Position numbers and translations under genes: made by a program. A stretch of 64,000 bases of DNA from NCBI GenBank assembly GCA_036346205.1, contig JARFJB010000400.1, forward strand, positions 3,542,501 to 3,606,500, in the 5' to 3' direction. The notes under the pieces are model-generated. The model had not been told where the DNA came from. It was given only the letters and a program-made list of their open reading frames with translations, and made no database searches. Positions 24,364 through 37,329 of this stretch are shown one piece after another (positions within the stretch are counted from its first letter, which is position 1; every line of letters starts with the position of its first letter). The stretch is from Vesta saturnalis. Taxonomy: Eukaryota > Arthropoda > Insecta > Coleoptera > Lampyridae.

Positions 24364-27300
24364 AGGAGAAAGACAAGTTAATTAAAACTCTACAACAAAA
24401 TGCAGTTGTGGAACACAAAATTAATGAGATTTCTTCTAGCGATATCAAAGGAATTTCGAAAATTAATCAATTAACAATTAGTTATACTCAAAACGGGTTG
24501 TAGTAATATAGTACATTAAGAAACCGGATACATTTTTAACGCACCAAACCCAGTTTTTGATTATTTTTCGTATTTGTATTCAAAATTTAAAAACGGTCTA
24601 TTTGCCACCAAAGATGTCTAAATTTTATACTGTTTTATGTGTAGGTTCATAGTATTGTTATTTGCCTTCTCGAGTCCCATTCAAAAATGAGTTATTGAAA
24701 CTTTATTTAGCATAAAATCATTAACAAACCTAAATTAATCTAAATAAATAAAAAAAACAAATTTTAATACGTTGCGGTCGACTACCTCGCAAGATTAACA
24801 TCTCCGCTTAAGGTAATTTTGAACATAAGTTTACATTGTGGTGTCGCTCATAGGACATTAATCCCCGATGTTAAGTTTTGTCTTAGGATAAGAGTCAGGT
24901 GTTTAAAGTTTATTATGACCGCGACCACCTCTGTTGTAGTTAATCGGCACCGTGCTTATTTTATAAGCACTACACGACGCTAGCATGGTTTGATTGTGTA
25001 ATAACGTCCCTTAGGGTTTGGTGTTCACAGGTAACGTCACCTATTGGATATGAAAGATCCTACATGAAATAAAATACAACCGAATAAATAATAACACAAA
25101 TAATCCATATTAAGTGAAACTAAAACTTCTTTCAGAGATTATGTGGTGCCAGGCCAAGGCACGCCAGGCACCATATAAACAAGCCATAATGCAAGTTGGT
25201 ACTCCGTAACAAACATCTGTTAGTGTAAACACAGCTGACATACTGAGAAGTAAACAATTCCGTTACCTATCTTTACGTGTAATAACAAGACACAAAAAAA
25301 ACAATTATAGGGCATTTAGGGAGGTCAACTTCCGATTTGTTAAAAAATTCAGCACAAGCAGAAATCGAAACTCATTAATACACAGAAAGAAACTATCCTT
25401 CAACCAAAACCTTAATCTTAATAAAACATCGGAATTTCATTTCTAAACGGAAACTAAATTCTACCATGACCCTAATTATTACTGTTTCAATAATAACGGT
25501 ATAAACAAATAGAAATAAACTTTCTTACTTAGTTTTTTCCGCAGACGATACCATTTTATAGCTGGTTCAGATAATATTGTTTTTACAAACAGTAACTTGC
25601 ACTTTTACGAGCACTTACTTATAATGTGACATTCCTTTTTTTATTAGTCGCTAATACCAAAACAAAAGATAATTTGACACCTTTCACTAAATCCTAGTAC
25701 ATCTATTAATCCAAATTGCAGGTAGTGTACTCCGCACTAACAATAACTTAAATTGTATTACTTTAAACTCAGTGTTCTTGCTCAGTTTCCAAATTTTAAC
25801 TTGGACCTTTTAAATACGTAACAATACCTTGATGCCTCACTTTGGGAGGAATTTAAACCGATCGGAAAACACCATAGATGTTCACATCGTAACTCGACTT
25901 AAAACAGACTGTCCCAGCACGACAGACATGTGTATTGGAAGAGTAAATAGTAAAATCAGCCTGTTGCAAACTACTGTACGGTTCAGCCTCCACTCTTACC
26001 ACACAGAGAAACAATACAGTAACACGCCATTGCACTCGACCAACACTTGGCATCACAGTCTTCCTAAACCATCACGCTGCGGTAGTACATCTTTACTTTC
26101 TTAATTCTAGATCTTAACTTACTAAGAAAGACAACTAACTTGCCTCTCTCCTACAATTTGTTAAATACATTACTTTAACGATCAATTAGAAAACTGTATT
26201 TTAAGAAGCTCTAAAGTCAAATTCCATAAGAATATCCGTCCACAGTATAGCCCTATACTATCTTAATTAGAATAATCTCAAACTGGCTGTTTTACAGTAA
26301 ACCGAATAAACACTTATAACAAATGAACTGTAACTTTACGATACAATTTTTAATGCGTAAGACGCCGTTAACAACAAGGTTCTGCGATAATTAAAATACC
26401 AGAATCACTCACTAACGTTCTCAAAATATTAGCATCACAACATACTAGTTAACAAGATCTTATTAGTGACGAATAAAAAAATAATTTGTCACGCTTTGAT
26501 CTTAATAAACGGAGTGAGACTAATTATTCTTAATTATTAACACAAAGGACAGAAAGAAGAATCGAAGTAGCTTGTTCAAAATGAGAAAATAGCCGCCTAT
26601 TATTAATTTGCATAAAGTATTTACTGAATTCTACTATTTGTAACACTGATCTCATTGTTTGCAATTAAATTTCTTTAAGACCTATAACAATAGTGCTGTC
26701 TAAGGTATATTTTAATGAATGCCTAATTTTTTATAAGGTAAGAAACTTCATTTGATAAATGTTGCCTAAATTCATGCAATTAAGTACGTCATTACAACGA
26801 AAGCAAGTAGAAAAATCGGAAGAAACAAAACAAGCTATCTTATGGCGATGTCAGGTTATATTAGTAAAGAGTATATGCGAGAAATAGTCAATTTAGTACA
26901 GGAATAGGCAAGTTTCACTTTAGCTGTCAGCTTTCGAATTAAACCGACCGCGTAAAAGGCGATGATTTTGTTGTGTTTCATTGCTTTCATAAAGTGACAC
27001 TTGACACTGAATTACGGTACAGTTAAAAGAAGGCAGAAGTTTTCCTTACCAATAAACAATCGCATTTTGTATATCATATTTGCAACCTTATTGGTTACTA
27101 AGTGTATCGGCATGAAAGATTGAATATACATAGATTCAATAAACGGTAGTACTCAAACCGTTCTACGAAACTGACTATACTCCGACCTGCCACCTGCTTT
27201 GATCTGTACTATCGACATAACGATTAAATTTCATATTTAATTCTATAATCCATAGGATTGTAGAAAAATTATTTTAGAATCTGATAAAATTTTGTTCGTA

Positions 27301-29883
27301 TTGATTATATTACGAACGTTTTGAATAAATGCTGATTTTTTTGTTAAAATAATTGAATGGTACGTTGAGTAGCGTTTTTACAATTTAATTGTCGTTAAAC
27401 CTTGTTTTATTGTTCAGAATTTCTGGTGAAGTTCGGAACTGAATTTTATTATTATCAAGCTTACCATTTATAGAGATATGAGTTTGATTATTAAAGTTTT
27501 TAAAATAATAGTTAAAAGTCTATCTGCCTTATTAAGATCGTCCCATCATTCAGTAAAGTGTCGTGCTTTTTTCTAACATTGACAGTTTATCTCTGTAAAG
27601 CCTTCCTATAGATTTTGACGCTTCAGCTTATTAAAATGAAATTTTCTGACTGGCTGGGAAAGTGACGTATTTAAAAAAGTTTAGATTGGGGGAACCGTGG
27701 CTTTGTGTCAATTAAGATCTTGTCTACGTAAAGGTGTGGTACAAGAATGTAGGGATTTAGACATACCAACCCTAGGCGCCCTGTTGTTTAAGAGTTAGGC
27801 GTGTTTCGTTAGTTTATTAGAAATGTAAACGTCGGGTACTAAGTAATTTATTGCATGATATATTGCGGACATTAAAAACTTTTATCTAACAAAATACCTA
27901 TCATCTTGGGGGTCCCTGTTTTATTACAGAGCGAACCACAGAGTACCCATGCTGCACACAAAATACCTCTCCCTCGGTATTCTGTATATTATATGCAAAT
28001 AAGCAAAACTCATCGGTTTTCAGAATCTTGCACCATTCAGCCACCATCCAATCTGCTGAGTAGTAAATTCCAAGCATGCTTTAAGGTATTCTGCACAAAG
28101 ACGAGAACCTTTGGTGAGTATTTTTTATATTAATTCAACTTTATTTTATTAATTTCTAACCGACTGCACTTGAATATGACAGTTATGTACAGTCTGCAGT
28201 TTTCGCGCAGTTACAAAGTGATTCTGATTAAACCTTTGCATGCATGTACATATCGCTGTGACTTTAACATTCAGTCCATTAGCCGCGCTTCAAAAACTTT
28301 CGCAATTTTTGACTACAGCAACAGCAGGTTTTACCCTTGTTAGAGGCTGCTTTTTTGTCTATCACGAACATTCATTTCAAATAAAGAACGATTTTTATAA
28401 CGCAATCTTAATTTAAGCACAAAGGAAGTTTTTAGCAAACCTAAATTGGCAAGTTATTTAATTTTTTCCACATGTTGATTGTAGATTAAAATCGTTTTAT
28501 GACAATTTTAAAATGTTCTAGTTGCAATTGTAAAAGTGTTTAGCGTTTGTTGGTTACAAAACTTGAGAATCGTCAGTTAGTAGAACCGAGTGCTATCGTT
28601 TATTCAATAACACACAGTCGCAAGTGAAAGTGATCTTTCATGCGGGTGCACTGAATAACCAACCGTGTTGTAAATGTGATCAATAAAATCCGATTTTTCA
28701 AGTATTGGCATACAAAATCTTCATTTTTTCAACTTTACCGTAGTTTAGGCGATATATCTCACTTTATTAAAGTAATAAAATACGTAGAAATCACTTAGTC
28801 TTAAGTCCTTGCATATACCTAGTGATCGGCTGATTCAGGGCCCTTATAGTATAAATAATTCTCCATCGTATATGTAAAGTACTAATTTAATTATGTAAGC
28901 GAGTATTTGCGCACTATGACTTTTTTGAATAGATTAGAAACGTAACTCGGCTTGCGCAACTGATAATTTTAATTTATCTTATAATATTAGTCATGGTGGA
29001 ATTTAGTCTGGAATGAAAATATTTAAATATTTAAGGAATTGTTTTGAACGTAAAATTGTGAATAATAAAACTTGTAGGCACGCCAGTGTATGCCACCGTT
29101 TTTGTAAATTAATTTTTCTTTTTAATTAGATTTACAGTGTAGTATAAATTTTAGAGAAATTGAAGAGATGCCGAGTCGTCATATGCAGAGTATGGCGTCT
29201 TGTAGATTATGTGATTGGGAGAATTTCAATTTGGAGGGGAAAACCTCATTCTTTTTGACAACGTAACAATTTTTGTATAAAATGAAGTTGGATGGTAGGG
29301 AATATTGGATTGCTAAACAATCTTAGATAATTACGACGTGAATCTAATATACTAATTTCAGTGCAGTCGAACATAACATATGTATTGGCTGCCGTAATAA
29401 TACCATGATTTAGCGTGGTTTTAAAGCTACGTGGGATCAAATATATAAACATTATGTGCATAAACCATTAAAATTAATTGGCAACAGGAATTAATTTAAC
29501 ATTTAATCAAAGAATTCGAATTTATAAAAGTATTGTCAACGACAGTTTTGTTGAAAGAGACCGTCTGACGCGAACACATTTATAGTACCCACAGGATCAT
29601 AATTTTTTAACTGGGAATAAAACTTTCATGAATAACAAACTTTTTGGATACTCAAATAAACCATCAATTAGTGACATTTCAAGTATTAAGTGGAAGAAGA
29701 AACATTCGATACCATAAAGATGAGTGATTACGCGATCACAGAGCCGTTATTTGGTTACTATTCATTTTGGTAATAGTAAACGTTTATTTAGAGTATAGCA
29801 GGGCGAAAGGAAAAGTTTAAGTGGTTGCATTTCATACAATTATCTACTGATGCAAACAATAAGTAACGTTATTATACATACAT
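24364..29883. other. no gene seen
   Basis: AT-rich anonymous DNA. A short hairpin (GTGGTGCC/GGCACCA) lies at about 25141-25175. The open frame at 27906-28133 is flanked by a possible acceptor (TTTTATTACAG) and donor (GGTGAGT), so a lone exon cannot be excluded, but it matches nothing I know. Confidence 0.4.
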
Positions 29884-29945
29884 GCCGTAGGTTCAAATCC
29901 TACTCGAAGTAAACTTTTTATTTAGGTATTTAATAAAAATGTTTA
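29884..29945 (+). repeat. SINE fragment, tRNA-related head truncated
   Basis: GTAGGTTCAAATCCTACTCG, a T arm with B box, is followed by an AT-rich tail (GTAAACTTTTTATTTA). Head and tail match the copy at 31080-31160 on the opposite strand, so it is one repeat family. Confidence 0.6.
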
Positions 29946-30112
29946 ATTACTAAGTAACGTTGTTGATATTTTTAAACTTTTATGTTTACAAAGTTTGATC
30001 ATTTTTGTTCATCATGTTAGATTCAAATAAATTTAATGAGCTTATTTAAACAAATCTTAGTGAACTTGTTCAAATCTAAAGCGAATATTACGAACTTTGC
30101 GTTTGAATTTAT

Positions 30113-30185
30113 CGAGTGAGCAATCTACAGGCATTCAGGATTTTTAACATCTAGCCCAAAGCCTTTTACCGAAAAATTCCGATCG
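30113..30185 (+). repeat. Dispersed repeat fragment
   Basis: CGAGTGAGCA at the start and AAAGCCTTTTACCGAAAAAT near the end resemble 63352-63435 in order and spacing. Too degraded to classify. Confidence 0.4.
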
Positions 30186-31079
30186 TAGTAGTTTACAAAC
30201 ACAAATATTAACGTTAGAGGAAGCCAATGAATTGAAACTCTTAAGTACAAACAACCAATAAGTTTTGAGTTCTCCTCCCTGTCTGATCTATGCAACAAGC
30301 TTGCAGTTATCGCAATTAAATTTATGAACACTTGATTTGCCTAAAAGGGCAAAGTTGTCTTTAGTGTAAACTAACCTTGAAAATTTGAGGTTATTTTTGA
30401 AATAAAAGGATGTATGATTAATTTTAAACAATTTTTGAAAAATATATGAAGTTGGACCAATATGATGAAGTGAGAATTTATTTTTAGATACCGGTGCTCA
30501 AAGATTTTATTTCATTATCACGGGTGAATTGTGTTCTGTGTTAAAACGTAAAATGTATAATATGTAATGTAGCACCTTTGAAGTCAACCAGAGCCTCATG
30601 AACCCTTCTTCTGTAAATGTAATGTATATGTTTATAATGCTATTTCCAAAAATCTTATTAAATTTTACGGCTCGCATGGAAAAGTTCTGCTAAACTAACT
30701 TGTGATTTTAAATTGATTAAATCGTTTGCCAATTACAGTGAGTTAGAGACTGAATAAGGGAGTTCAAATGCAAGGTGAAGTTTATGTACAAGAGTAGGTG
30801 TTAGTGGAATAAGCATGTAATATCATGGGATAACGCTCTTCCTGCATATTTTAATGCATTAGGCAAGGGGAACGTATTATGCATTAGACCTCATATAAAA
30901 AGCACCGTAAATTTAAACATTTTAGTTACATAACGTTGCAATTATTTTAAAATACGCATGTTTCGAAGTTTCGAAACAAGGTCAACTGGTCGTCCCACTA
31001 TTTCTCTATAAATGAAATACACGAGGTCTTAAAGCCAGCTCCACGAACTACCTCGAAGATTGATGTAAATAAACACAAA

Positions 31080-31202
31080 AGATATCAAAAATTATTATTA
31101 ATTTTATTAAATACATAAATAAAAAGTTTACCTCGAGTAGGATTTGAACCTACGACCTGTACTTTGCTAGAGTACCACTCTAACGAACTGAGTTATCGAG
31201 AT
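31080..31202 (-). repeat. tRNA-derived SINE with foldable tRNA-like head
   Basis: On the minus strand 31202-31130 folds as a 73-nt cloverleaf: acceptor ATCTCGA/TCGAGGT with one wobble, D arm ACTC...GAGT, anticodon stem GTACT/AGTAC around CTAGCAA (anticodon AGC), and T arm GTAGG TTCAAAT CCTAC. The D loop lacks the usual GG. The AT-rich sequence after the head is shared with 29884-29945, which argues for a SINE over a free-standing tRNA gene. Confidence 0.6.
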
Positions 31203-34200
31203 TCAAGCTCCAATCGATGTAAATTTTGTCTTTATGTATGTAGATCTGATGTAAATTCTAAATGTAATAACAAAATATTTTACTTGCTCTTTACCAATAC
31301 GCTAAATTTCTACACATACGTATTAAATTTCAGATTGTACCCTATAACTAGACCATTTTAGTGCGAACGTAAATTACCGTAAGGATTATGTTTCGGAAAT
31401 TACGTCATTATTATTTACTATTTTTAGTAAGAACATACTACGTACTTTTTTCTAGTTAATTGGACAATGTATGATATTTTCGTTAACATATTCATTTACT
31501 CCTAATTATGGGGTTATTAGCAAGTGTGTAATTTCAATGTAATATTTAAGTATAACATATCTTTTAAAAATAAACGTCAAGATGTATTGTAGGATGTTCA
31601 ACTAGGAGGTACGAAACAATTATCATTAACAATTATTCCGCCTGAATCAGGTTCTCTGAGGTGCCTTTTTTTCAACTTTGGACACTTGGAAATAACATAC
31701 AGTTCGGATATCGTATTTTTCTATAATTCCAATTTTTGGCACATCTGAAGTTCGGTATGTTGGCCTTATACAGAGAAAAGTACATATTCTCAATGATTTG
31801 TTAAATTGTTGTATTAAAAAGTTAAAAACACTAGTTTACGATACGCCACTGATGGATAACTAAATAAATTTCTATAGATGGAGTAATTTATGATATGATG
31901 TGAAATTATAAAGGTTAGAGTTTCGTTTTAACAGCATATCTAAAAAGTAACTCATGGCAAAGCAGTAACATTTGCATGAACAGAAAAATGATAGTACCAG
32001 CATTTAGACTGACCGTAATCCAATTACGATCTCGTTTTACAAAAATACAAAGGCGTAGGTACTGCTTTTCTTTATTTCAATTTATACATTGTTGGATCAC
32101 AGTGAATAACGCTTTCTACAACTTTCTAATCACATACGGCGGTATCTTTTGCACTTTTAACAAATTGGTTTACGTATTGATCTCTACAAAAAAAAATGTG
32201 TCATTTACAAAGTACGTAGAATATAGTAAATAAAATCGAATAATTCAATTTTTGTTTTAATTACTGCTGAGATGTCTGACAGTGATCTTCGACTGGTAGT
32301 ATAAAATATAATCTTTTAACACTTCCCAAATGAATCGAAACGAGAAATTAAACAACGTGTTCATGATTGTTCTGGAGTAAAAGTAAGAACGATTGTACAT
32401 TCTTTAGCCAGGCAGCATGACATAAGCTCTAATAGATATTAGTAACATGCGCAGGTAAATAGAACACGTATATGAAATAAAACCGCGTAAGTAATTATAT
32501 GTAGTATACGGTTTAAACAAACAGCACTGATTTAAACGGTAATGGTCAAATATATACCAGTTAACGCAGCATTAGGTAATGGAAATGCACCAGATACTCG
32601 TAATTGTAGCCACTCTTACAGAAATATAACCATGTAAATTTAATAAACGTGTATAATTTAATCGAAGACGAGCACGCATACCAAGTTGTATAGAAGATGA
32701 TATAGGATGGTATAAACAATCTACATTGAAAAAAGTCGACACGGAAGAAAATATTTCCAATTCTTTCATCATATTGTTGTGTTCCCAAAATTAATGGGCC
32801 ACGTTTAATTAAGCAAACGAAGGGACATATTTCAGGCATACATTAATTGAAAAAATATACTCACAATTTGCGAAGTTAAAAATTACATGTAGAATTAGTT
32901 AAATAGTCGTGCATAAAGATGAGTTAATGAATGATTGGCTCTCGTAAAGCAATATACATACATATGAACCGAGGCGTAACATGCGATTTGGGCTAAGGCA
33001 AAATTGTTATGTATATTTACACAAACTTCAGGTTGAAACGAAAAATGTGCAGTAAATTAATATAAACAAAGTTACACACAGCTTTCTACATGCTGTAAAT
33101 CTCTGTTCTTGTATGATACTTCACGCTGTCGCAGTAAATCTCAACACAAAGACGATTGTTCATAAGTAAAGTAAAATGTCAAATTTAAACATATCTCGTT
33201 GTTAAACCAGGAAATAATTGCCAATTGGAAAACAATTTAGAGCATTTTAATTGTGATCTAAAATTTATATATTTAGTCATTAGGTATTAATAGTATTAAT
33301 TTTTTTAACAGCAATAAACTTTGACGATTATGATTAAAGAACCGGTCAAGTGTAATATATGCCACAAAGCTCAAACACCTCCACATAGATTTGTTATTTA
33401 CGATTATTTAAATTGTATTACTGTAATAACTAATAATTTTATTGCAACTTAATCACTACGAGAGGTTATCAGCTTCAAGCGTAAGCCATCGTGTTATTAC
33501 TCGGTTGTATTCTTGAAGATCAACATTTACATATCGCTAAGCTCTCTTATTTATAATTCAAGGCCATTATTAGATAATTCCATTTTTACCATAAAATAGG
33601 AAATCCTTGTAGACCAGGTGACTATTTTATAACTTACAGTATAAAATTGCATGCATTATTTTATTTCATTGAACAAAAACAAAGCCTACTGCTAGCTACC
33701 AAACCGAATTTACGCAATCAGAAATATTAATTGTATTAATATTAAATCAATCATGAGCATGAGAATAATGTGGGTGCTATCCATTTTTGATAAAAAATAT
33801 ACAAAAGAATTACCAAGATGAAGAACTGTGGTAGCCATGATGATAACAAATCATTATGAGTTGCCTAGCATTGTCTTGTGAAATTAGAACATCGCAGCTT
33901 TCACAAAAGATTTTCTTAAAACCATCCACGAACGAATGTATAGGTCATGTGAGAAGAAGACTCCGTTAAAATATTTGTCCGAATAGTTTCGGTGGGGTCG
34001 AGAATCACCGACGAAGCGAAAAGTCTTTAGGCGCTACTAAATACATCTGAACCAAGAAATTTAGAAATTCTGAATGATCAACTAGGGTAAAGGTTCAGCA
34101 AAGTTGTTTACAAGATCGCGAAGTTTCGCTCGAATTGATTTGACAAAAAATTTGTTAAATAATATTTGGCTGTAGGAGCTAACTTTTTCTATAGCATGAC

Positions 34201-35979
34201 AGATGATGACTTGCTTACATCTTTAGTATTCAGAAACACATTTATAGTCGAACTGGCGTTTTATTAGGTTGTTTGTAAAACGAACGTAACGTTGCATAGA
34301 TGAATTGTATAATACTGATAGTCGAAGATATATCATCTATAACTAAGAAATTGATGTGAAATTTTCGTGGAATTAAGTAACGTAGTTTATCTTCCCTCGC
34401 ACATATAGGTCATCCCGTAAGAATAAAGGATAGAGTAGTTTTAAGTTAAAAATACGGTGATTTCTTAATTGTTTAGCTCGGTTTGTTCTCTTTTGAAAAT
34501 CTGTGTTGATTTTGATATTTTCCACAAATATTGCCATATGATATTTTTTTGGGGGTTCTCTTTCTTGTGGTACTGCGTTGTAGTTCTAGATAGAACTGGT
34601 TTGGTGACGATCTTTTGCCACTAGTGAACCTGTAGTAGCTTCACTTGTCTGCTGTCTCCTTATACACCGTGTTGTCTTTCACTTTCTCTTTGTTTTCACT
34701 GCCCAAAATGCCAGTAAGGTCGATAGTAAACTCAATTGGTACATATTCATAACAAATTGTAAAATACTGTCCAAGTGGTTAAAACCAATACAGTCATGAA
34801 AAATTGTAGCAACTTTCTGGAATTTAAAAAGAGGGTATCGAGTAAAAATAGATACTTATAAGTTTTGATGTCGTCTCATTATTTACAAAGTCGGAAAAGT
34901 AGTAGGCACACAAAAATATCTAGTATTCGATATCATTAACATGATGAAGCTTCTATTTGATTTATGGAAACTAAAAATACAAAAAATAAAATTCATAATT
35001 TTCACTTCCATTCCTTATACGTTTCAGTTGATTTAGTTATAAGTGCTCTTTTTCATTTAATTACTTATTTCTTTATTTTCCATTTTTATTCACGTATTCC
35101 ATGCAATTGTTCAGGGTGGTATAAACAAAATTCTCTTAGATGCATTTATTCCTTTCTTTATTTATTTGGAATTCTATATTTACTAATTTAGTAATCGCAC
35201 TTGCCGAATTTGAACGTCTAGAACATAAACTCGTAAACAATATCATTCTATCCTTTTCTTTTTAACATATTGTTACTTAAAAAATCTCATTTCCTAACTT
35301 TTCGTCTTTAAATCTATGAACATAAAATCTTTTTTAATTCCTAATAATTATTGTTTTTACTTCTATCGTAACTGCAATAATTATTTAAGATGAGCGTGAC
35401 CAGCTTTTATTGCAATATCTTTCTCCTTTTGTTCCAACCTTTTATTTTCGTACAAAATATCTACGAATCCGTTATTAATTTCGTGAAATAATGTCAAATT
35501 TGTTCGGTTGTCACTCCGAACTAAACCGCTTTATTTTTGTACGAATCTAACTTCAATCTGAATACATAGCTGGTTTTAAGTAAAGCGGAGCAATGCGATT
35601 GGTCATACAAACTAACGTAAGATAGTTTTTTTCGCATCACTCACCGTTCCTAAGCTAAAGGTTTCATTTAGTATAAACATTTGCCGAATATAGTGTTGGG
35701 ATTGTGCAGTAAACGTTGCTGAGTATAGTACGAGTATTCAGAAGCAGATGAATAAATTACAACTAAAGGACATACTAGTGTACTGTATTCACTGAAAAAC
35801 ACAGTTAAAGTGCGTGGCTTTTCAATACGTTTATGAGTGCTCGTTTCCTTTATTAGAAGCAGTCAAAAACGGTTAGCTAGTTAAAAAAATTTACATACTT
35901 TTCAAGGGATTGTTGATTATACTTCTATACTGAACGTATCGCTCTGGTATCGTCTTTATGCCCGTTTTACCCAACCTGA
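31203..35979. other. no gene seen
   Basis: About 4.8 kb of AT-rich anonymous sequence. Open frames are short, and none shows a recognised domain. Confidence 0.5.
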
Positions 35980-36422
35980 TGGTGTTTACGTTTAAATTTC
36001 TTCGAACGGTAGAATAATATTTTGGATTTTGGCTTTAGTTTTTTGTGGAACTGTCGAAGGGCAGTTGCGATGTTCGGAAGTTGAAGCATTTTCAAACATT
36101 TTTGGTGCATTTTGTAGAATAACGAAATGGTCTATTGCTTGCACGTTGTCGCTTTCTATCTGGGTTGACCTAAAGTACTCGAAGGTTTTTTACAGCTAAC
36201 TGAAATCATGGTGTTTACGTTTACATTTCTTCGAACTGTAGAATAATATTTTGGATTGGCATTTTGTGGAACTGTCATTGCGATGTTCGAAAGTTGAAGC
36301 ATTTTCAAACATTTTTGGTGCATTTTGTAGAATAACGAAATGGTCTATTGCTTGCACGTTGTCGCTTTCTATCTCGGTTTACCTAAAGCACTCGAAGGTT
36401 TTTTACAGCTAACTGAAATCAT
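35980..36422. repeat. Two-copy tandem duplication, ~228-bp unit
   Basis: Copy 1 is 35980-36207 and copy 2 is 36208-36422. They are nearly identical, with short deletions in copy 2 near 36258 and 36280. Both contain AATAATATTTTGGATT and AGCATTTTCAAACATTTTTG. High identity implies a recent event. Confidence 0.9.
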
Positions 36423-36749
36423 GAAAGTGTGCCGATAAAAATTACTACTTTACATCAACTGGGGAGGACTGAAGAACTGTAATGACATGTAAAACGTTAA
36501 CCAATAACCACCGATTTTCGTCAAGCTTCGTATATGCATTGCCGTAAGTGTCATATTTAAGCTTGAGTATTTGTCTACGATAATACACTGTTACTCGAAA
36601 AATAGATAGAACTATATAGTGTTTTAAATCAATTTAAACATTGCTCTTTCAATAACTGAAGTTATCTTGATGGGTATGGAGTTATACATTCCCAAAAAAC
36701 ATAATCGTGTAGGTCATGTCCGTTCCTAACCCTGGTTTAATAGAGCTTG

Positions 36750-37320
36750 CACCGATGCATTGTCGCAAAAGCATAAACGCTGTACCAAATGGAAATCAAA
36801 TAAATCTGTCGAAAATCACCCAGGACTATATTGCCGCAAGGAATAGTTGCAAAAGCATCATCACCAAGGCGGTTTACCTTGACATGGTAAACCGCATTCA
36901 AAAAAGAGCCATAAGGCTTATAAATGACCCGTCTCAGACTTCTGACGTACAGTCTCTTGAGCATAGAAAAACAGTTTCGGTTCTTTCCTTGCTCTATCGC
37001 TATTACCATTTCAAGTGTGTCTCCGAAATACACTCGTTAATACCTTCGCAGCCGTCTTCACTAGGAATACTCGGTTTGCACATTCACACCATAATTACGC
37101 TCTCAAAATTCCATCTTGTCACACTAAACAGGCGCAATCTACATTTTTCCACACGGCGACCAAACTGTGGAATGCACTACCCAGTTCCTGTTTTCCAACA
37201 AACTTCGACTTAAGCAAATTTAAGGTAGCTATTCATAAACATTTCTCGGCAGCCTGACAGTATCCCAAAACCCTCCGAGTGTTCTGAGTGCTTTAGCACG
37301 TTAGGCAAATCTTAGCCTGT
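36750..37320 (+). pseudogene. LINE 3' end (reverse transcriptase C-terminal tail)
   Basis: The tail reads VNRIQKRAIRLINDPSQT, SVLSLLYRYYHFKCVSEIHS, then after a frameshift near 37040 NTRFAHSHHNYALKIPSC, AQSTFFHTATKLWNALPSSC and FKVAIHKHFSAA before a stop at 37257. This fits the C-terminus of jockey/CR1-like LINEs. Just upstream, DYIAARNSCKSIITKA resembles the linker between endonuclease and RT, so the RT domain has been deleted. A perfect 10-bp hairpin (36869-36878 and 36886-36895) sits at that junction. The 3' UTR has GAGTGCTTTAGCACG and CTGTTCAGG, also found in the copy at 58230-58590. Confidence 0.7.
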
Positions 37321-37329
37321 TCAGGAATT

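Noticed and set aside
25829..26104. 91-codon frame and its antisense partner
   Set aside because: No domain and no splice or codon signal; length is within chance expectation.
36737..37033. 98-codon minus-strand frame
   Set aside because: Antisense to the LINE C-terminal relic.
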